Origin: Polyangiaceae bacterium
Lineage (GTDB): Bacteria > Myxococcota_A > Polyangia > Polyangiales > Polyangiaceae
NCBI GenBank assembly: GCA_029941785.1
Contig: JAPYTK010000030.1
Location: forward strand, 1 to 38,062
Direction of reading: 5' to 3'
DNA length: 38,062 nucleotides
The notes beneath the pieces are model-generated. The model was not told where the DNA came from, made no database searches, and was given only the letters and a program-made list of their open reading frames with translations. Within the stretch, counting starts at the first letter, position 1, and each line of letters starts with the position of its first letter. The translations under genes and the position numbers were made by a program. Positions 8,478 through 16,554 of the stretch are shown here, piece after piece.

Positions 8478-9560
8478 GTGGTCACCATTTATGCCGTCAT
8501 CATGGCCGGAGGCTCCGGCACCAGGTTCTGGCCTGCATCTCGTCGTTTGCGTCCCAAACAGCTGCTCGCTCTCACTGGCAACGAAACCCTGCTAAGCGAA
8601 ACGGTCCGGCGTCTCGATGGCGTCTGCCCAAGGGAGAACGTCCTCATCGCTACGGGGCGCCATCTCGCCGACCAGACCCTCGCCAGCCTCAGCGATTTTT
8701 CCGAGCAGCAACTGCTCATCGAGCCCGTAGCGCGGAACACCGCGCCGTGCCTTGCGTGGGCTGCCGCCACCATCGCTCGCCGTGACCCTGACGCGGTGGT
8801 GATCGCGCTCCCCGCCGACCAGCACATCACCGACGAGGTTGGCTTTCGCGAAGTGCTCCAGCACGCCGTGGCCTCGGCCGCAACCGGCCTCATCACGACG
8901 GTGGGGATCCAGCCAACCCATCCTGAAACGGGGTACGGCTATATTGAAGCGGAGACTTCGTCCAAAGAAGAGACGGTAAAGCGCGTGCGCCGCTTCGTCG
9001 AAAAGCCCGATAAAGAGCGCGCCGAACAGTTCGTCGCCGCGGGCAACTTCTACTGGAACGCTGGTATGTTCTTCTTTCGCGCCGGTGACATGGTCCGGGC
9101 CGTCGAGACGCACCTCCCCGCCCTGGCGGCATGCACCAAACAACTCGACGAAGCCGCCTCCGCAGGTCGCGAAAACGACATTCTCGAAAAAGTCTTTAAC
9201 GAAATGCCATCGGTCAGCATTGACCATGGCGTGATGGAACACATGGATACACTCGGGGTCGTCCCCGGTGATTTTGGCTGGAGCGACGTGGGCAGCTGGC
9301 TCAGCGCCAGCGAACTCGCGACGCGTGACGAAGACGGAAACAGCGCGCCGAAGCACGCGCTTCTCATCGACGCGAAGAACAACCATGTCGTCGACTTGCG
9401 GTCGGGTGACGAGCCTCGCGTCATCGCGATGGTTGGGTGCGACGATCTCGTGGTGGTCGAAACCGACGATGCACTGCTGATCATGCCGCGGCAGCGTTCA
9501 CAGGATGTTCGCGAGGTCGTGGCCGCTCTGAAAGCACGCGGCGAGGAGACACTCACATGA
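8478..9560 (+). CDS. manC: Mannose-1-phosphate guanylyltransferase
   Basis: 360 residues. It makes GDP-mannose from mannose-1-phosphate and GTP. The nucleotidyltransferase signature is at the N-terminus (MAGGSGTRFWPASRR, residues 9-23, then PKQ with Lys27), with LPADQHI near 114, FVEKPD near 174 and the NAGMFFF segment near 194. It is the short, single-domain form lacking the C-terminal phosphomannose isomerase domain of bifunctional ManC. The start must be the GTG at 8478, since an in-frame TAA lies 12 bases upstream and the next ATG falls inside the signature. Its stop overlaps the next gene (ATGA), coupling it to a lipoprotein sulfotransferase. Confidence 0.94.
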   Translation: MVTIYAVIMAGGSGTRFWPASRRLRPKQLLALTGNETLLSETVRRLDGVCPRENVLIATGRHLADQTLASLSDFSEQQLLIEPVARNTAPCLAWAAATIARRDPDAVVIALPADQHITDEVGFREVLQHAVASAATGLITTVGIQPTHPETGYGYIEAETSSKEETVKRVRRFVEKPDKERAEQFVAAGNFYWNAGMFFFRAGDMVRAVETHLPALAACTKQLDEAASAGRENDILEKVFNEMPSVSIDHGVMEHMDTLGVVPGDFGWSDVGSWLSASELATRDEDGNSAPKHALLIDAKNNHVVDLRSGDEPRVIAMVGCDDLVVVETDDALLIMPRQRSQDVREVVAALKARGEETLT

Positions 9561-11122
9561 ACCAAACCCCGATCTTCACTCTTCGGACCTACCTGCCTGC
9601 CGGGATTTTTGCCCCCTTCGCCTTTGCCTTGCTGCTCGCCTGCGGATCGGACATCGACGCCCCGAGCGATTCGACCACCACGGCTTCCGGCGGCGGCGGC
9701 GCAACGAGCAGCACGACCATCAACGGCGGCGCGGGAGGTAGCGGAGGATCCGTCGGCACGGGCGGTGACGGTGGAGAGGGCCTTTGCACGATCCCTGCAA
9801 ACGCGACCGTCGGCCTGCTGAAGCACACGAACGACAGCTTTGGCGGCTACACCTTGCTGGCGCCGAACGGCTCGACCCGCAGCTATCTGCTCGACGAGTG
9901 CGGGCAAGTCGTGCACCAGTGGCAGCATGGGTCGAGGCCTGGACAGAGCACCTATTTGCTCGAAAACGGCGATCTGCTGCGAGCCGAGAAGGTCGGCGGC
10001 ATGACCTTCCAGGCCGGAGGATCGGGCGGCCGGGTCGTTCGCTACAACTGGGAGGGCGACACGCTATGGACGTTCGCCTACAGCACGGACACCTACCGAC
10101 AACACCACGACGTCGAGCTGCTCCCCAACGGCAATGTCTTGCTCATCGCATGGGAGAAGAAGACCGCAGCCGAGGCTACCGCTGCAGGTCGCGACCCGAG
10201 CTTGCTCGCGCAGAACGAGCTGTGGCCCGATCACATCATCGAGGTCGTACCTGAGGGGCCCGCTGACGGTAAGATCGTGTGGCGGTGGAACAGCTGGGAC
10301 CATCTCATCCAAGATCACGACCCGAACCAGGCCAACTACGGCGTGCCTTCCGAACATCCCGAGCTCATCGACATCAACTTCGCGAACAACGGAAACGCCG
10401 ACTGGCTCCACATCAACAGCATCGACTACAACGCTGCTCACGACCAAATCATCCTGAGCGCCCACAACCTCAACGAGGTGTGGATCATCGATCACAGCAC
10501 GACGAGCAGCGAAGCGGCAAGTCACCAAGGAGGCAACAGCGGCAAGGGCGGCGACCTCCTTTACCGCTGGGGTAACCCGCAGACTTACGGTGCAGGCACG
10601 TCGGCGGACGAGCGCTTGTTCGGCCAACACGACGCACAGTGGATCGGCAACGGACTCTCCGGCGCTGGAGAGGTTCTCATCTTCAATAATGGTGCGAATC
10701 GACCCGAGGGCGACTACTCGACCGTCGAACAGATCGCCCTGCCGGTGGACGCAAACGGTCAATACTCGCTCCTGCCCGATGGATTTTTTGGGCCGACCGA
10801 CCCGACGTGGCTCTACAAGGCCGAGCCCGCAACCGACTTCTTCTCGCGCAATATCTCGGGCGCTCAGCGGCTCGCCAACGGAAACACCATGGTGTGCAGC
10901 GGAGCGAACGGCACGCTGTTCGAGGTGAGCGAGGCCGGCGACGTCGTCTGGCAGTACCTCAGCCCCAGCGGAGCCATGGGCCAGATCGTCAAACAAGGCG
11001 AGAGCATTCCGACGAACAACCAAGGCGAGCCGACCAACCAGGTCTTTCGCGCCTACCGTTACGCGGCCGATTTTGCGGGCCTCGCAGGCCGCGATCTAAC
11101 CCCGCAGGGAACACTCGAGTAG
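9557..11122 (+). CDS. Arylsulfotransferase (ASST)-like lipoprotein
   Basis: 521 residues from the ATG at 9557, which overlaps the manC stop (ATGA) and follows a GAGGAG ribosome-binding site. A signal peptide ends in a lipobox (ALLLACG, Cys29), followed by a Ser/Thr/Gly linker (about 32-74), a lipoprotein style typical of Polyangia. The body matches the arylsulfotransferase beta-propeller family: HHDVELLPNGN (His183, His184), HINSIDYN (His285) and FGQHDAQWIGNG (His358), with repeated NGN turns. In bacterial ASST a catalytic His takes sulfate from a phenolic sulfate ester. The true substrate here is unknown. Coupling to manC hints at a link to surface glycan modification, which is inference only. 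Confidence 0.83.
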   Translation: MNQTPIFTLRTYLPAGIFAPFAFALLLACGSDIDAPSDSTTTASGGGGATSSTTINGGAGGSGGSVGTGGDGGEGLCTIPANATVGLLKHTNDSFGGYTLLAPNGSTRSYLLDECGQVVHQWQHGSRPGQSTYLLENGDLLRAEKVGGMTFQAGGSGGRVVRYNWEGDTLWTFAYSTDTYRQHHDVELLPNGNVLLIAWEKKTAAEATAAGRDPSLLAQNELWPDHIIEVVPEGPADGKIVWRWNSWDHLIQDHDPNQANYGVPSEHPELIDINFANNGNADWLHINSIDYNAAHDQIILSAHNLNEVWIIDHSTTSSEAASHQGGNSGKGGDLLYRWGNPQTYGAGTSADERLFGQHDAQWIGNGLSGAGEVLIFNNGANRPEGDYSTVEQIALPVDANGQYSLLPDGFFGPTDPTWLYKAEPATDFFSRNISGAQRLANGNTMVCSGANGTLFEVSEAGDVVWQYLSPSGAMGQIVKQGESIPTNNQGEPTNQVFRAYRYAADFAGLAGRDLTPQGTLE

Positions 11123-11141
11123 CAGGCGAGTGTGCGCGAGG

Positions 11142-11151
11142 TGTGCGCACA
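11142..11151. promoter_or_regulatory. Perfect palindrome TGTGCGCACA, possible activator site
   Basis: This 10-base perfect palindrome lies 85-95 bases upstream of the sigma-54 promoter at 11235. Its centre is 21 bases, two helical turns, from the centre of a second palindrome at 11162-11173. Both share the core TGCGCA. Such spacing fits an upstream activator site for a sigma-54 enhancer-binding protein. That role is inference. Confidence 0.4.
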
Positions 11152-11161
11152 TGTGTACAAA

Positions 11162-11173
11162 GCTTGCGCAAGC
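11162..11173. promoter_or_regulatory. Perfect palindrome GCTTGCGCAAGC, possible activator site
   Basis: This is a 12-base perfect palindrome with no loop, so it is unlikely to be a terminator hairpin. It sits about 65 bases upstream of the -24 element at 11235 and contains TTGCGCAA, which recurs in the intergenic region before the 31182 gene. It is a candidate binding site for a dimeric regulator. Confidence 0.4.
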
Positions 11174-11234
11174 GGCCGTGGCCGTGGGTCGGTGAACCAC
11201 CAAATCCCAGGTACTTGACCGGGCGAACCGCACT

Positions 11235-11250
11235 TGGCACGGCGGTTGCA
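11235..11250 (+). promoter_or_regulatory. Sigma-54 (-24/-12) promoter of the Cys-rich lipoprotein gene
   Basis: The sequence TGGCACG-N4-TTGCA matches the RpoN consensus at every defined position, with GG at 11236-11237 and GC at 11248-11249, exactly 12 bases apart. Transcription would begin near 11261, giving a leader of about 36 bases with the AGAGG ribosome-binding site at 11284-11288 and the ATG at 11297. Sigma-54 promoters need an enhancer-binding activator; two palindromes upstream are candidate sites. Confidence 0.8.
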
Positions 11251-11296
11251 ATTGTTGGCGGGCAACCCAACCCCACCCCTCACAGAGGTTTTCATC

Positions 11297-11959
11297 ATGA
11301 AGCACGCCTGGTTGTTCGCCCTTCCCTTTCTCGCTCTCGCCTGTACCGGTGAAGTCACCGACGAACACGCCGAGGAGGCCCAAAGCAGCCTGAAGAGCAA
11401 ATCCTCGAAAAAGGCGAAGAAGAAGAAGAAGAAGCCAGTCCCCGCCTGCCAGAACGGCGCGCTGCCTGGCACCATGCCCGGTTGCGCCCCTGGCTATACC
11501 GTCGCGTGCGAGTTCGACAAGTACCCCTATTGCTGCGTATGCGAAGAAGAGCCGCCGACGCTCAGCTGCGCCAACGTCCTGTGCGCCGAGGGCTTCGAAT
11601 GCATCGAGACGAAGACGGGCCCGGAGTGTGTGCCGACCCTCAGCTGCGCGAACGTGCTCTGTCAAGCGGGCCACAGCTGCGAGACCGACTGCGGCGGCAA
11701 CCCCGTCTGCCTGCCGGACGTTTGCGAAGGATTCGCAGGGTTCAGCTGCCCCGATGACTTCAGCTGCATCAAGAAATCGAAGGCTCCCGATCAGGGAGGA
11801 AAATGCGTGAAAGACTGTGCGCCGAGCTGCGGCGAGTGCGTGTCCGACGGAGACTGCTCCAAGGGCGAAAGCTGCACCGCGAGCCAGGAATGCTTGTCGT
11901 CATGTGACTGCCCCAGCTGCGACGTCTGCGCCGGACACTGTGTGCCGGAAGAAAAGTAG
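11297..11959 (+). CDS. Cys-rich, Lys-tract lipoprotein
   Basis: 220 residues. The start ATG at 11297 has an AGAGG ribosome-binding site eight bases upstream; an earlier in-frame start would run through the sigma-54 promoter. A signal peptide with lipobox (LALACTG) is followed by a strongly basic Ser/Lys segment (six Lys in a row encoded by six AAG codons, 11417-11434). The rest is Cys-rich, about 30 cysteines, with a duplicated unit SCANVLC-x-GxxC (about residues 97-110 and 117-130) and later C-x2-C clusters (SCDCPSCDVCAGHC near the end). It resembles the disulfide-rich modules of myxobacterial exported proteins. No catalytic motif is seen and the function is unknown. Confidence 0.78.
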   Translation: MKHAWLFALPFLALACTGEVTDEHAEEAQSSLKSKSSKKAKKKKKKPVPACQNGALPGTMPGCAPGYTVACEFDKYPYCCVCEEEPPTLSCANVLCAEGFECIETKTGPECVPTLSCANVLCQAGHSCETDCGGNPVCLPDVCEGFAGFSCPDDFSCIKKSKAPDQGGKCVKDCAPSCGECVSDGDCSKGESCTASQECLSSCDCPSCDVCAGHCVPEEK

Positions 11960-12026
11960 CGCGCCAACAGTCGGCGAAACCAGCTAAGGCCGACCCCCAG
12001 GAAGGGCGGCCACCGGTTCCTCCCAC

Positions 12027-12845
12027 TCAAGCTTTGGCTTGGCGTTTGCGAAGCCAAGCGGAAAACGGCGCATAGAGAAGCCGCTTCACCCAGCGTGGTG
12101 ACAAGGCATTGAGCGCCATCACGATCTTCATCACCGTGCCTGGCACGACCATCGCCGCCCCCCGTTCGAACCCTCGAATCGAATCGCGAGCGCAACGCTC
12201 GGCTGAGATCTCAATCCAGGCCGGCGACCCCTGCCCGGTCACGTTGCCAACGTTCGCTTCAAACTCCGTCTTGACCGGACCTGGACACGATTGCGTCACG
12301 CACACACCGACAGGACCGAGGTCGCAACGAAGCGATTCGGTGAAACCAGTCACGAAGTGTTTCGTTCCCACGTAGGTCGCGAAGGCGGGCAAGAAACTCA
12401 AGCCAAAACCCGAGCTGATGTTGAGCACCCCCCCGTGCCCTTTGTTCACCATCGGACCGACGAGCCGGCGGGTCAGGTAACAAAGCGTGGTGACGTTGAG
12501 CTCGATCATCCGCTCCTGTTTGTCCCAATCGGTGCGATCGTACATTCCCATGTCACCGAAGCCAGCGTTGTTCACCAAGATGTCCACCACGCCCAACTGT
12601 CGCTTGACGGCGGCGAGCATCGCGTCGGTCGCCTCCCGATCGGTCAGATCACATGCTTGGACACTGACGGTGAGGTCAGCGTTCGAGGCGCGAAGCTCTT
12701 CGGCCAAGGCTTCGAGCCGCTCCTCGCGGCGCGCCACCAGAGCGATGGCGCTCAAACGCGGCGCCAGCTGACGGGCGATCGCTTCACCTATCCCTGACGA
12801 AGCACCCGTAACGAGCGCGACGCCACCATCGATCGGGGCACGCAT
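12027..12845 (-). CDS. Short-chain dehydrogenase/reductase
   Basis: 272 residues, the classical SDR length. The cofactor motif TGASSGIG is at residues 13-20, NNAG at 92-95, and the active-site set is Ser144/Ser145 with Tyr158-x3-Lys162 (YVGTK). An Arg pair after the second strand (LVARREER) suggests NADP preference. The substrate cannot be read from the sequence; related proteins are often annotated as SDRs acting on lipids or acyl chains. A basic C-terminal tail (KRLLYAPFSAWLRKRQAKA) might be membrane-associating. It starts 12 bases after the stop of the upstream monooxygenase-like gene and is probably co-transcribed with it. Confidence 0.88.
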   Translation of the reverse strand: MRAPIDGGVALVTGASSGIGEAIARQLAPRLSAIALVARREERLEALAEELRASNADLTVSVQACDLTDREATDAMLAAVKRQLGVVDILVNNAGFGDMGMYDRTDWDKQERMIELNVTTLCYLTRRLVGPMVNKGHGGVLNISSGFGLSFLPAFATYVGTKHFVTGFTESLRCDLGPVGVCVTQSCPGPVKTEFEANVGNVTGQGSPAWIEISAERCARDSIRGFERGAAMVVPGTVMKIVMALNALSPRWVKRLLYAPFSAWLRKRQAKA

Positions 12846-12857
12846 GGCGCGAAGCTA

Positions 12858-14126
12858 TCACTTTGCGTGGCCGGCGGTCACATAGAAGTAGGCGATACAC
12901 ATCTCGTCCTCGGTGCCATCTCCCCACGTGACCGTCTTGTCGCTCATGTTGTCCCAAGTGCAGGAAAGCACGACCTCGTCACCCTTATCCAGCTTCATTC
13001 CCTGCGGATCGTCGAGAAAGTAAAACTGTTGCCAATCGAAATCCCACTCGGGAATGTCGATGAGACAATCCTTGCCTCCCGCCTGCCGCTCGATGTTGAC
13101 GCTCGTGTGGCGGCCCTTGAGGTGCATGTGCGGAGCGGCTGCCCACACCGTGGCGTTGCCAGGCACCGTCATCCTCGCCTCGGCAGAGTATCCCGTCGTC
13201 GCTGGCGGAATGGCGAACGAATGATCGCTCATGGAATAGAGGCTCGCTTCATTTTGGACCGGCTCCTTGGCATATTGCAGTTCGATCGCCGTCTGATCGG
13301 GAAGCGAGCCCGAAGTCACGATGTTGTAGTGAATTTGCATGGCGATCTTCTTGCCAGCCTCGAGCCGGATCCCGGTGTTCGCCGGAAACGTGTAGGCCGG
13401 CGTGCCGGGCACCCAGCCAGCGATCACCTGTGCACTCGCCACGCCGGGCCCTCCTGGGCAATCGTAACCGGGCCCAGGATCGGCGGCGTCGAGTTGATCG
13501 AGTGCCGCGGCGTCCGCCGCGTACAGAAGGACGTGGTGGACCACTTTCTTCTCACCAGGCTTGACGTCATAACCGACGAAGAACACGTCCTCGCTGAGCT
13601 TTGGATCCAGGACGAAGCAACGATGGTCGTTCCCATCCAGAGAAGCGACCGGCGTGTAGCTTGCGCCCATGGTCAAAGTCGCATCGACCCATTCGAGCCC
13701 CTTCGGGGCGCCCAGTTCAGGGGGTGCGTCTGACGGGTCACCCTCGACGGCGCCGCCAGCGGACCAGGCAGAAAACACAGCCTTCTCCTCATCATTCAAG
13801 ATGCGTTCGCCATCGTAACTGTTGCATGCGGTCGAGGGTTGCCAGGGGGGCATGATCCCTTGACCTGTGACGTGGGCCATCAACTCCGCCCGCGCCGCGA
13901 GATCTTCCGAAAAGGTGGTCATGGAGAACGACAGCGAGTCATCCGCGTGACAACCGATGCAGTGCTGCTGCGCCACCGGCAGGACGTCCCGATACCAAGT
14001 CACCTCCGCAGCGCTGCTCCCGCCAGCGCCCGAGCCGCCTGCCCCGACATCTCCGACTTGGTCGCTGCACCCGAAACCGACACTTAACGCGAGCACGAGG
14101 CTCAACAGAAATTGCTTCGTCTTCAC
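12858..14126 (-). CDS. Haem c and copper monooxygenase (PHM-like) lipoprotein
   Basis: 422 residues. A signal peptide ends in a lipobox-like GFGC (Cys20) with a Gly/Ser linker. A cytochrome c motif CIGCH (56-60) follows, in a segment ending MPPWQPS, common in secreted Myxococcota proteins. The remainder resembles the copper type II ascorbate-dependent monooxygenase fold. All six ligands known from peptidylglycine monooxygenase have counterparts: His197-His198 (VVHHVLLY) and His266 (QIHYN) for one copper; His333, His335 (PHMHLKG) and Met409 (EDEMC) for the other. I infer an exported redox enzyme of unknown substrate. The SDR gene lies 12 bases downstream. Confidence 0.82.
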   Translation of the reverse strand: MKTKQFLLSLVLALSVGFGCSDQVGDVGAGGSGAGGSSAAEVTWYRDVLPVAQQHCIGCHADDSLSFSMTTFSEDLAARAELMAHVTGQGIMPPWQPSTACNSYDGERILNDEEKAVFSAWSAGGAVEGDPSDAPPELGAPKGLEWVDATLTMGASYTPVASLDGNDHRCFVLDPKLSEDVFFVGYDVKPGEKKVVHHVLLYAADAAALDQLDAADPGPGYDCPGGPGVASAQVIAGWVPGTPAYTFPANTGIRLEAGKKIAMQIHYNIVTSGSLPDQTAIELQYAKEPVQNEASLYSMSDHSFAIPPATTGYSAEARMTVPGNATVWAAAPHMHLKGRHTSVNIERQAGGKDCLIDIPEWDFDWQQFYFLDDPQGMKLDKGDEVVLSCTWDNMSDKTVTWGDGTEDEMCIAYFYVTAGHAK

Positions 14127-14200
14127 GGTGACTCATCGTAGCAAAACTCGTTCCACGGTACGACTGTCCGCGATCATTGGGCGCGCTGACCAAAATCGAC

Positions 14201-14232
14201 GCGGCCGCGCCACGATACCGATGCGCGGCCGC
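14201..14232 (-). terminator. Probable intrinsic terminator after the SpoU methyltransferase gene
   Basis: A perfect 10-base inverted repeat (GCGGCCGCGC facing GCGCGGCCGC) with a 12-base loop begins 18 bases past the stop of the methyltransferase gene. In the minus-strand reading direction the stem is followed by GTCGATTTTGG, a short T-run. The stem is entirely G+C. The T-run is weak and offset, so efficiency is uncertain. Confidence 0.55.
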
Positions 14233-14249
14233 CACACTCGCAGCTCGGC

Positions 14250-15116
14250 TCAGCGTGAAAGGGAGCGGTGCTGAGCATCGCGCACGCAATGGAGCGCCAC
14301 ACCACTCGTCGTCGCCACGTTCAGCGAATCGAAGTCCGATTCGATGTCGATTCGGGCTCGATGATGAGCCGCGTCCATCATCCGATCGCTCAAGCCAGCC
14401 CCCTCGGTCCCCAATACCAGCGCAACTTTCTTCGGCACCGGCCAGCTGTCGCCCATCTCTTCCAGCGCTCGCGCGTCCGGCCTCGGGCTGAGCGCGATGC
14501 TCTCGAATCCTGCGCCGTGCAAGGCATCGAGGAGGCCTTCTTCTGGGGTCGTCCGCGCATAGGGAACGAACAAGGCCGCGCCCACCGAAACCCGAATGGC
14601 TTTCCGATACAGCGGGTCGCATGTCGCCCGATCGATGATCACGGCGTCAGCTCCGAAGGCTGCCGCATTTCGGAACACGCCGCCGACGTTGTCGTGATTG
14701 GTGAGCGATTCGAGCACGAGCACCCGCCGGAGACACCTGCCAGCGGCCTCCGCTTCCGCTGACAAGCGAGAGAGCAGCTCGGTCGGCGTCGGCACCGGCG
14801 CCCGCTGCCCAACCGCCAAAATCCCGCGGTGAATGTGAAACCCCACCACCTCGTCGACCAGCTCGGGCTCACCGACGAAAACCGGGATCTTAGGGTCCAA
14901 TTGGTCAATCACATCGCTGATCTTGGGCAGCCGCGGACGGGAAACGAACACCGAACGAATGGCGTAGATGCCGCGCTTCGCCAACACGCGCAACACGACC
15001 TCACTCTCGGCGATGAAGGCCTCCCGCCGCGTCGACAAGTCCTTTTCGCGGACCGCTTGATAATCCACGAGTCGTGGGTCCGCCAAGTCCGTCACCGGGA
15101 TAATTCGGGAGTTCAT
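14250..15116 (-). CDS. SpoU/TrmH family RNA 2'-O-methyltransferase
   Basis: 288 residues. The N-terminal part (about 1-110) is a substrate-binding domain of the L30e-like kind. The C-terminal SPOUT domain carries the three SpoU motifs: NHDNVGGVFRNAAAFG (about 151-166), LGTEGAGLS (about 234-242) and SLNVATTSGVALH (about 264-276). These form the trefoil-knot S-adenosylmethionine site. The family methylates ribose 2'-OH in tRNA or rRNA; which RNA is modified here cannot be told. The third motif has TTSG where SVAAG or SVAVG is usual, a modest change. It is divergent from the small exported protein gene, with only 39 bases between the start codons. Confidence 0.9.
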   Translation of the reverse strand: MNSRIIPVTDLADPRLVDYQAVREKDLSTRREAFIAESEVVLRVLAKRGIYAIRSVFVSRPRLPKISDVIDQLDPKIPVFVGEPELVDEVVGFHIHRGILAVGQRAPVPTPTELLSRLSAEAEAAGRCLRRVLVLESLTNHDNVGGVFRNAAAFGADAVIIDRATCDPLYRKAIRVSVGAALFVPYARTTPEEGLLDALHGAGFESIALSPRPDARALEEMGDSWPVPKKVALVLGTEGAGLSDRMMDAAHHRARIDIESDFDSLNVATTSGVALHCVRDAQHRSLSR

Positions 15117-15155
15117 GAATGTTTCACCTACAACCCGCTACATATAGAGCGAGCC

Positions 15156-15647
15156 GTGAGAGAACCAAAACACAACATACACCACCCCGTGGCTACGATC
15201 TGGCGAGCCGTTCGCTCGATCCGATTAGGCACCATCAGCGCCATCATCGCCGTGCTCTTGGTGACCACGACGAGTCACGCGGTGACCAGCCCCGCTCGTG
15301 GCCCCGAGACAAAAGTTCCCCATTACCTCCAGCGTGGCGAGGAGTTGACGCGGAAAATGACGCTCCGAAGTGACCGGATCCACGACATGCTGCGCTTTGC
15401 TCGCAAAGCTCGAAAACGCAAGGCGAGCCGCTGCCTCAATGGAAAACTGAATCAAGCCCACGCGATGGAGCGCATGGGCGACGCAGATTACGTCCAGCTT
15501 CGCCGTGCAGCCGGTCAAGGTGACGCCCATACCGTTTCGCAGCATTACGCACGTCTCGAACGTTTTGACGAACGATCACACTTCATCATGGGCGAAGCGA
15601 ACGGCTGCGGCATTCGAGTGGACAAAAAACGCGTCAGTCGACGCTGA
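15156..15647 (+). CDS. Small exported helical protein, Myxococcota-type hypothetical
   Basis: I set the start at GTG 15156 (163 residues). It is in frame, preceded by GAGCGAG, and gives a signal peptide with a positively charged front and a hydrophobic core (LGTISAIIAVLLV) cut after SHA. The mature part is charged and helical, with two cysteines (CLNGKLNQ near residue 90 and ANGCG near 151). The pattern CLNxKLxQxxA...VQLRRAAGQGD...ANGC recalls, from memory, a family of unnamed periplasmic proteins in Myxococcota. No enzymatic motif is visible. A later GTG at 15189 is a less likely start. Confidence 0.6.
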   Translation: MREPKHNIHHPVATIWRAVRSIRLGTISAIIAVLLVTTTSHAVTSPARGPETKVPHYLQRGEELTRKMTLRSDRIHDMLRFARKARKRKASRCLNGKLNQAHAMERMGDADYVQLRRAAGQGDAHTVSQHYARLERFDERSHFIMGEANGCGIRVDKKRVSRR

Positions 15648-15666
15648 GTCGCCCCAGCGCGACCGA

Positions 15667-16548
15667 TCAGCCCGATCCGACGCGCGGATCCCGCCGCAAC
15701 ATCATGGTCTGCGTCGCGGTCGCTACCAGCTTGCCGCCGTCGTCCCAAATGTCGGCGCGCGCGGTGGCGTAACCCGCTCGTGCGCGCGGACAACGGACGT
15801 CGACCAATAACCACTGCGACGGGCTGGGATCGAGAAAGTGAACCGTCAGATCGAGACTCGGTGCGTAAACCCGAGGTGCCTCCGGGCCGACCCTGACAAG
15901 CAGGGACGGAGGCATGGTGTCAGCGATGGGCGGTATCGCGAGAGGGTCGAAGTGCCCCTCCGCGGTGTGCTGCGGGATCCGATAGCGATACCAAAACGCG
16001 GATCGCGCCTCGGACCCTTGCCATTCTGCACGCCAAAACGCCGGCCCGTGCGCCAGCCGCATGTCAAAGTTTCCGAAGAAGGGGATCGCGCCGATCTTCG
16101 CGAGGCTCATCTCGCGGTCCGCCGCATCTTCGGCGTCATCGGGTCCACCCAATCCGTGCGGCCCGGCGGCCAACACATCGACCCCCTCTCGTGCGCGTGC
16201 GAATGTCGCGCTCACCTCGAGGCCGGGTCCGGGCTTGAGTGTCGAGGAAAGCGCGGCACGCATCTGCACAGCCGCATTCCCTCGCCGAATCACCTCGACG
16301 CGGATCTCCAGTGGGCCGTGAGGCACCGGACTGCAAAATAGCGTGTTCGCAGACACGGGCCGAAAGCCCTCGTCGGCGAGTTCCGCTTCCATCGCGCGCA
16401 TCGCGACGGTCATGAGCACTCCACCGGAAGGAGAGAAATAGTTCCAGTAAGGTGGCAGATCGGCCACGTACCAGCCCGGCGCACGGTCGAGTTTACGTAC
16501 CGCCGTCGCCGAAGCCAAGTCGGATGGCGCCGTGGTCGGGTCGTTCAC
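15667..16548 (-). CDS. Acyl-CoA thioesterase family protein (double hotdog)
   Basis: 293 residues. The start is GTG at 16548 with GAGG upstream. Two hotdog repeats are recognisable. The first has WNYFSPSGGVLMTVAMRAM (about 35-53), the helix-containing entry of TesB-like thioesterases, and the SANTLFCSPVPHGPLEIRVEVIRRG strand pair. The second ends with ARAGYATARADIWDDGGKLVATATQTMML, typical of PF13622-type proteins. It probably hydrolyses an acyl-CoA, substrate unknown. It lies six bases after the choice-of-anchor L gene on the same strand. Confidence 0.82.
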   Translation of the reverse strand: MNDPTTAPSDLASATAVRKLDRAPGWYVADLPPYWNYFSPSGGVLMTVAMRAMEAELADEGFRPVSANTLFCSPVPHGPLEIRVEVIRRGNAAVQMRAALSSTLKPGPGLEVSATFARAREGVDVLAAGPHGLGGPDDAEDAADREMSLAKIGAIPFFGNFDMRLAHGPAFWRAEWQGSEARSAFWYRYRIPQHTAEGHFDPLAIPPIADTMPPSLLVRVGPEAPRVYAPSLDLTVHFLDPSPSQWLLVDVRCPRARAGYATARADIWDDGGKLVATATQTMMLRRDPRVGSG

Positions 16549-16554
16549 CCAGCC

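Noticed and set aside
11417-11434. Six AAG repeats as a phase-variation tract
   Set aside because: The unit is three bases, so changes in copy number would not shift the frame.
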